Shown here: positions 60,578 through 64,000 of the stretch, in pieces
How positions within the stretch are numbered: the stretch's first letter is position 1
Layout of the letters: each line of letters opens with the position of its first letter
Source of the DNA: Oncomelania hupensis
Lineage: Eukaryota > Mollusca > Gastropoda > Littorinimorpha > Pomatiopsidae
Reading direction: 5' to 3'
DNA: 64,000 nucleotides
NCBI GenBank assembly: GCA_036898135.1
Contig: CM072522.1
Span: 1,250,652 to 1,314,651, forward strand
The notes under the pieces: generated by a model
Told to the model about the DNA's origin: nothing
The model's database searches: none
The model's input: only the letters and a program-made list of their open reading frames with translations
Program-made: the position numbers and the translations under genes

Positions 60578-61508
60578 TCTATCCTATTCTATCCTATCCC
60601 ATAACTCGAAGGTCGTTGGGGCACCACAGATGATCGTTTAACCCTGATGGCTTCGCTCAGTGTCAAGCCAGTCCATTCTCAAATGGTGTCCTCCCACCTC
60701 TTTTTCTATCTCCGTCTTCTTCTGCCTCCTTCTTGCACTGTGCCTTGCAGGAAGGTCTTTGCAAGGCCTAATGATCTGGTGGCGTGGCCATACCATCGGA
60801 GTTTCCGTTTCTTCACCACTGTGAGCAATTCGTCGTGTTGTCCAATGGCGTATGTGAGGGTCTGTCGGACTTCATCATTGGAGGTATAGTAAATGCTCAG
60901 AAATCTCATGTAGCACCTCATCTCCATGTTTTGTATTCCTCGTTGAATGTCTGCTGTGAACGTACATGAGTATAGGGAAATGGAGATGACAAGGGAGCGC
61001 AGCACCCTTATCTTGGAGTGTAGGCTTCAACTTGTCATGGCAGCCGTTATTTGTGCTATCCTGGAGAGGACATTCTGTCTGGACCCGGCCAGTAACTTAT
61101 ACAACTGCTCTTAAATATTTGAAGTTGTGCACTGTGTTGAGGGAATGGATTCTTTGATGTCCGTGTTGATGCCATTGGTGTTGTTGGTCATCATTTTGGT
61201 CTTCTCTGCGCTTATTTTCATTCCAAAGGCTCTAGAGGTGGTGTCAAGCCTCTGTAGCAGCTTTTCAAGTTCTTGTTTCTCTCCAGCCAATCCATCAAAG
61301 TCATCCGCAAAACGGAGGTTGGAGATTGCTCTACCCACTATGCTGACTGCACCTTCATGATCTGCAAGGGCATCTGACACGATGCGCTAAAGTATGTGCG
61401 CTGTTGTGAGGACTGCATTGGTTAGCATTGTCATACAGCCTTTTGATGATTTCAATAATGTTGGGGCTGATGTTGTACACTCTCATGGTTGCCCACAGAG
61501 CTGCATGC
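60578..61508 (-). pseudogene. RTE-clade LINE copy, inverted: late RT and C-terminus
   Basis: At the left is the (GGATA)n tail, then C-terminal codons (NMEMRCYMRFLSIYY, LLTVVKKRKLRWYGHATRS). A frameshift follows, then RT end (SDALADHEGAVSIVGRAI, LRFADDFDGLAGE, ISAEKTKMMTNNTNGINTDI). A 30-residue segment around the GVRQGC motif is deleted near 61390. It is more diverged than the other copies. Confidence 0.9.
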
Positions 61509-61532
61509 CAGTATGACAGAGTCCAAATTATG

Positions 61533-61702
61533 GTTTTAATTTATTTATTTATTTATTTATTTATTTAATTTAAAGTCTATTCACATTTGTGATATTAGAC
61601 AACATATTGAATTATAAACAAAATGCATTTAACAAAACATATGATTATTATTATTTTTAAATAATAACATTAATAATGTTTTAAAAAAAATTAACACACA
61701 CA

Positions 61703-61751
<49 letters not shown>

Positions 61752-62075
61752 CATTAAAAAAAATAGAAAAGGTCTATTTTGCATATTTGACTTCATACAA
61801 TGAGTCATAATTTGCTGTGATGAGGTTATGATCAAGTTATCAATATAATTGTTGTTGTTGTTATTGTAATTATTATGATTATTATGATTATTAATATTAT
61901 TATTATTAACATCAATATTACTACCATTATTATTACCATTATTATTATTATTACCACTACTATTATTATTATTATTATTGTATTATTATTATCATGGAAA
62001 AAGAAGTAAAAATTCAAAAACAAGAACCCCCCCCCCACCCACCCACCCCCCACCAAAAAAAAAAAAAAAAAATCT
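61533..62075. repeat. Low-complexity block: (ATTT)n, (CA)n, irregular ATT triplets, C- and A-runs
   Basis: (ATTT)n near 61537-61567, (CA)n at about 61694-61747, ATT-type triplets at 61847-61998, and C-rich then A-rich runs to about 62073. Confidence 0.92.
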
Positions 62076-62180
62076 TCCGAATATAAAGAATTTAACAAAA
62101 TAATTTAAAGGATGTCATGCACCGGAGCCTTTTGAGGATACAAGGGCATGCTTATATCGATATTTTTTTTTTTAAGTTTC

Positions 62181-64000
62181 TTATAATAAATGACCTACTG
62201 GAGAATATAATAGCGCTTTAGATATTTCTACGAATAATTTTAAGTCTAAATCTTGGGTATTGCTCAAAGCAATGTATTTGTTTGGTAAGTATCTTTTTAG
62301 GTCATTGCATTGTACTAGCAAATGTTGAATTGTTAAATTTTCATTACAAATGCAAGTTATGTTTTTGCTAAATTTTGTTTTCCAGGAATTTAAATATAAT
62401 CTATATGCTAAACTATATATCTGTCTAGAGACCCCTAACATGCTAGTCAAACATGATTTTGTTTGTTTTTCCTTAAGATTTTTTGTAATTATACAGTACA
62501 TTTCTTTAATTGACAATCCGATATCAATTTTTATGGCATTGACATTAGTTGCTCCTCGTTTTGCTGCTCTGTCTGCTAGATCATTATGTAATATGCCACA
62601 ATGTGAAGGTATCCAGCACATATTTATATGTATTCCTCTGTTTTTTATAGAATGAATCAGGTATTTTATTTCAAATATGATATCACCTCTATCATTATTT
62701 TTATCAGAGTTTAACGCATACAACACCGATTGTGAATCAACACATATGAGAAGACCATATAAGTCTAGCGGTATATTACTCAATGTATAAAGAGACATTA
62801 ATACAGCAACTAACTCTGCTGTAAAAATTGAGTGATTTTTGCCTAAATAATAAGACTTTGTGATTTTGAGATCAGGTATTACAAACCCTGCTCCAGCATC
62901 ACCAGTATCAATTACAGACCCATCGGTGTAAACTTTTAGATGGCTATAAAAATTTTCATTTATATGTTCTCGGGCTTCTGTAGCAATTAATTGCCGATTT
63001 TCATCCTTCTTAAGGTTTGTATATTTTATATCACATTTTGCCTTTTTCATTTCCCAGGGTGGAAAGGGGGCGTTAGTTAATTTTGGGGCAACGTCTTTTG
63101 GATTAATATTTGCTGCCTTAAAAATATCTTGAGTGTACGTAAATATTGTTTGTAGGGATGTTATATGTCTTGCTCTCTTTGGAAAATCAGTGTCTGATTT
63201 AAGAGTTATATCTTCAGATACATTATTTTCAACTGCTTGACTTCTAATTAAATACTTAGCACATGCCATTTTCCTATATTGTTCTAACGATGTAATGCCT
63301 ACAGCTGAATAGACGTCTGCAGTTTTGGTAAAGGTTGGTACACCGATAGCAACTTTCAGAGCCTTACTATCTAAACTTTGTAATTTCTTCAAATAAGATT
63401 TATGTGCTGAGAAGAAAGCTTGACCAAATGATAATTTGGATCTCACAAGTGTGCACGCTAAGTGAACCAGTGTTCTTGTGTCTTGCCCCCATGGTTTTCT
63501 ACTTATTACCTTTAAAAGATAAAAACTTTTAATTGCTTTCTGTAATAAGTAGTTTATGTGCCGTTTCCAGTTTAATTTACGAGTTAAATAAACACCTAAA
63601 AATTTTACTTCCTCAATATAATTAAGTTCTTGTTCTTCTATATAAAATTTAGGAAGCATTCTCGGATTCTGACCATTATTGAATAGTATCATGTTTGTCT
63701 TTTCAATGGAAAGTTCAAGACCATTTATTGACATAAAAAGGCAAATGTTATTTAATTCTGTTTGATATATTTTTTGTATGTGTTTTATTTCGTATAAGGA
63801 TGTTCTTTTTCTTAATGATACGTTAGCCCATATTGCAATATCATCTGCATATTGAACAAGAGTTATACTGTTATTAATATGTTTTGGAAGATCATGAATG
63901 AGAATATTAAAAAGAATTGGTGATAAAATTGAACCTTGTGGAATTCCCATGTTTGTGACATGTTTACGCGAATATGAATTTCCAACTTTAACAACCAAAT
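62181..64000 (-). CDS. LINE ORF2: reverse transcriptase and RNase H (partial at window edge)
   Basis: The minus strand is open from the window edge to a stop at 62181, about 605 codons, with no internal stop or shift, so the ORF starts beyond the window. RT motifs: GIPQGSILSPILFN (residues about 18-31 of the visible part), QYADDIAIW (catalytic YADD at 50-53) and GVYLTRKLNWKRHI. An RNase H domain follows: VYTDGSVIDTG (about 355), AELVAVLMSL, CVDSQSVLYAL, WIPSHCGILHNDLADRAAKR (about 460). A Cys/His tail contains CICNENLTIQHLLVQC (about 549). RT plus RNase H is the plan of I-superclade LINEs (I, Nimb, Ingi and relatives). This family is distinct from the RTE copies and is the only intact-looking mobile-element frame here. 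The 3' untranslated region runs to about 62080. Confidence 0.93.
   Translation of the reverse strand, partial: LVVKVGNSYSRKHVTNMGIPQGSILSPILFNILIHDLPKHINNSITLVQYADDIAIWANVSLRKRTSLYEIKHIQKIYQTELNNICLFMSINGLELSIEKTNMILFNNGQNPRMLPKFYIEEQELNYIEEVKFLGVYLTRKLNWKRHINYLLQKAIKSFYLLKVISRKPWGQDTRTLVHLACTLVRSKLSFGQAFFSAHKSYLKKLQSLDSKALKVAIGVPTFTKTADVYSAVGITSLEQYRKMACAKYLIRSQAVENNVSEDITLKSDTDFPKRARHITSLQTIFTYTQDIFKAANINPKDVAPKLTNAPFPPWEMKKAKCDIKYTNLKKDENRQLIATEAREHINENFYSHLKVYTDGSVIDTGDAGAGFVIPDLKITKSYYLGKNHSIFTAELVAVLMSLYTLSNIPLDLYGLLICVDSQSVLYALNSDKNNDRGDIIFEIKYLIHSIKNRGIHINMCWIPSHCGILHNDLADRAAKRGATNVNAIKIDIGLSIKEMYCIITKNLKEKQTKSCLTSMLGVSRQIYSLAYRLYLNSWKTKFSKNITCICNENLTIQHLLVQCNDLKRYLPNKYIALSNTQDLDLKLFVEISKALLYSPVGHLL

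Overview
This window is animal nuclear DNA, not bacterial. It is AT-rich, dense in microsatellites, and contains introns with GT..AG borders, tRNA-derived SINEs, LINE retrotransposons, a Gypsy-type LTR retrotransposon and hAT DNA-transposon remains. The mix of RTE-clade LINEs with (GGATA)n tails, tRNA-headed SINEs with (TTA)n tails and 'tgaccttgacctt' repeats suggests a marine mollusc, perhaps a gastropod. That placement is inference from repeat style; I recognise no host gene by name.

Layout. Bases 1-7111 hold microsatellites, a 32-bp minisatellite, two RTE 3' fragments and two tRNA-like elements. Bases 7112-18738 hold the most unusual structure. Two head-to-tail units (7215-13111 and 13150-18707) are each bounded by an imperfect 29-bp inverted repeat and each flanked on both sides by (CA)n. 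Each unit carries a reconstructable three-exon minus-strand gene for a small membrane-protein-like product of 128 or 126 residues, and a weaker plus-strand candidate of 75 or 77 residues. The reading frames of both are kept between the units. Bases 18739-31210 are mostly AT-rich non-coding DNA with long trinucleotide arrays, a SINE, a LINE 3' end, a GC-rich patch and two RTE fragments. An assembly gap covers 31211-31730.

Bases 31731-34172 are a broken Gypsy retrotransposon whose integrase piece lies upstream of its RT/RNase H. It runs into a 3' LTR of about 1.5 kb that abuts an RTE copy. Bases 34173-43262 are a pile-up of RTE copies in both orientations, with a LINE ORF1 fragment and a hAT transposase fossil. 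Bases 44894-47648 are a 5'-truncated RTE insertion flanked by a perfect 22-bp target-site duplication. Bases 49870-51026 are a deleted hAT element with terminal inverted repeats and an 8-bp target-site duplication. An LTR-like block, several RTE derivatives (one joining only the 5' and 3' ends of the element) and a 2.6-kb RTE copy follow. The window ends inside a long, open LINE ORF2 with reverse transcriptase and RNase H (62181-64000, minus strand).

Almost all protein-coding signal therefore belongs to mobile elements, and nearly all of it is broken. The exceptions are the spliced small genes of the tandem units, an unidentified coding-like segment at 43258-43516, and the terminal LINE ORF2.
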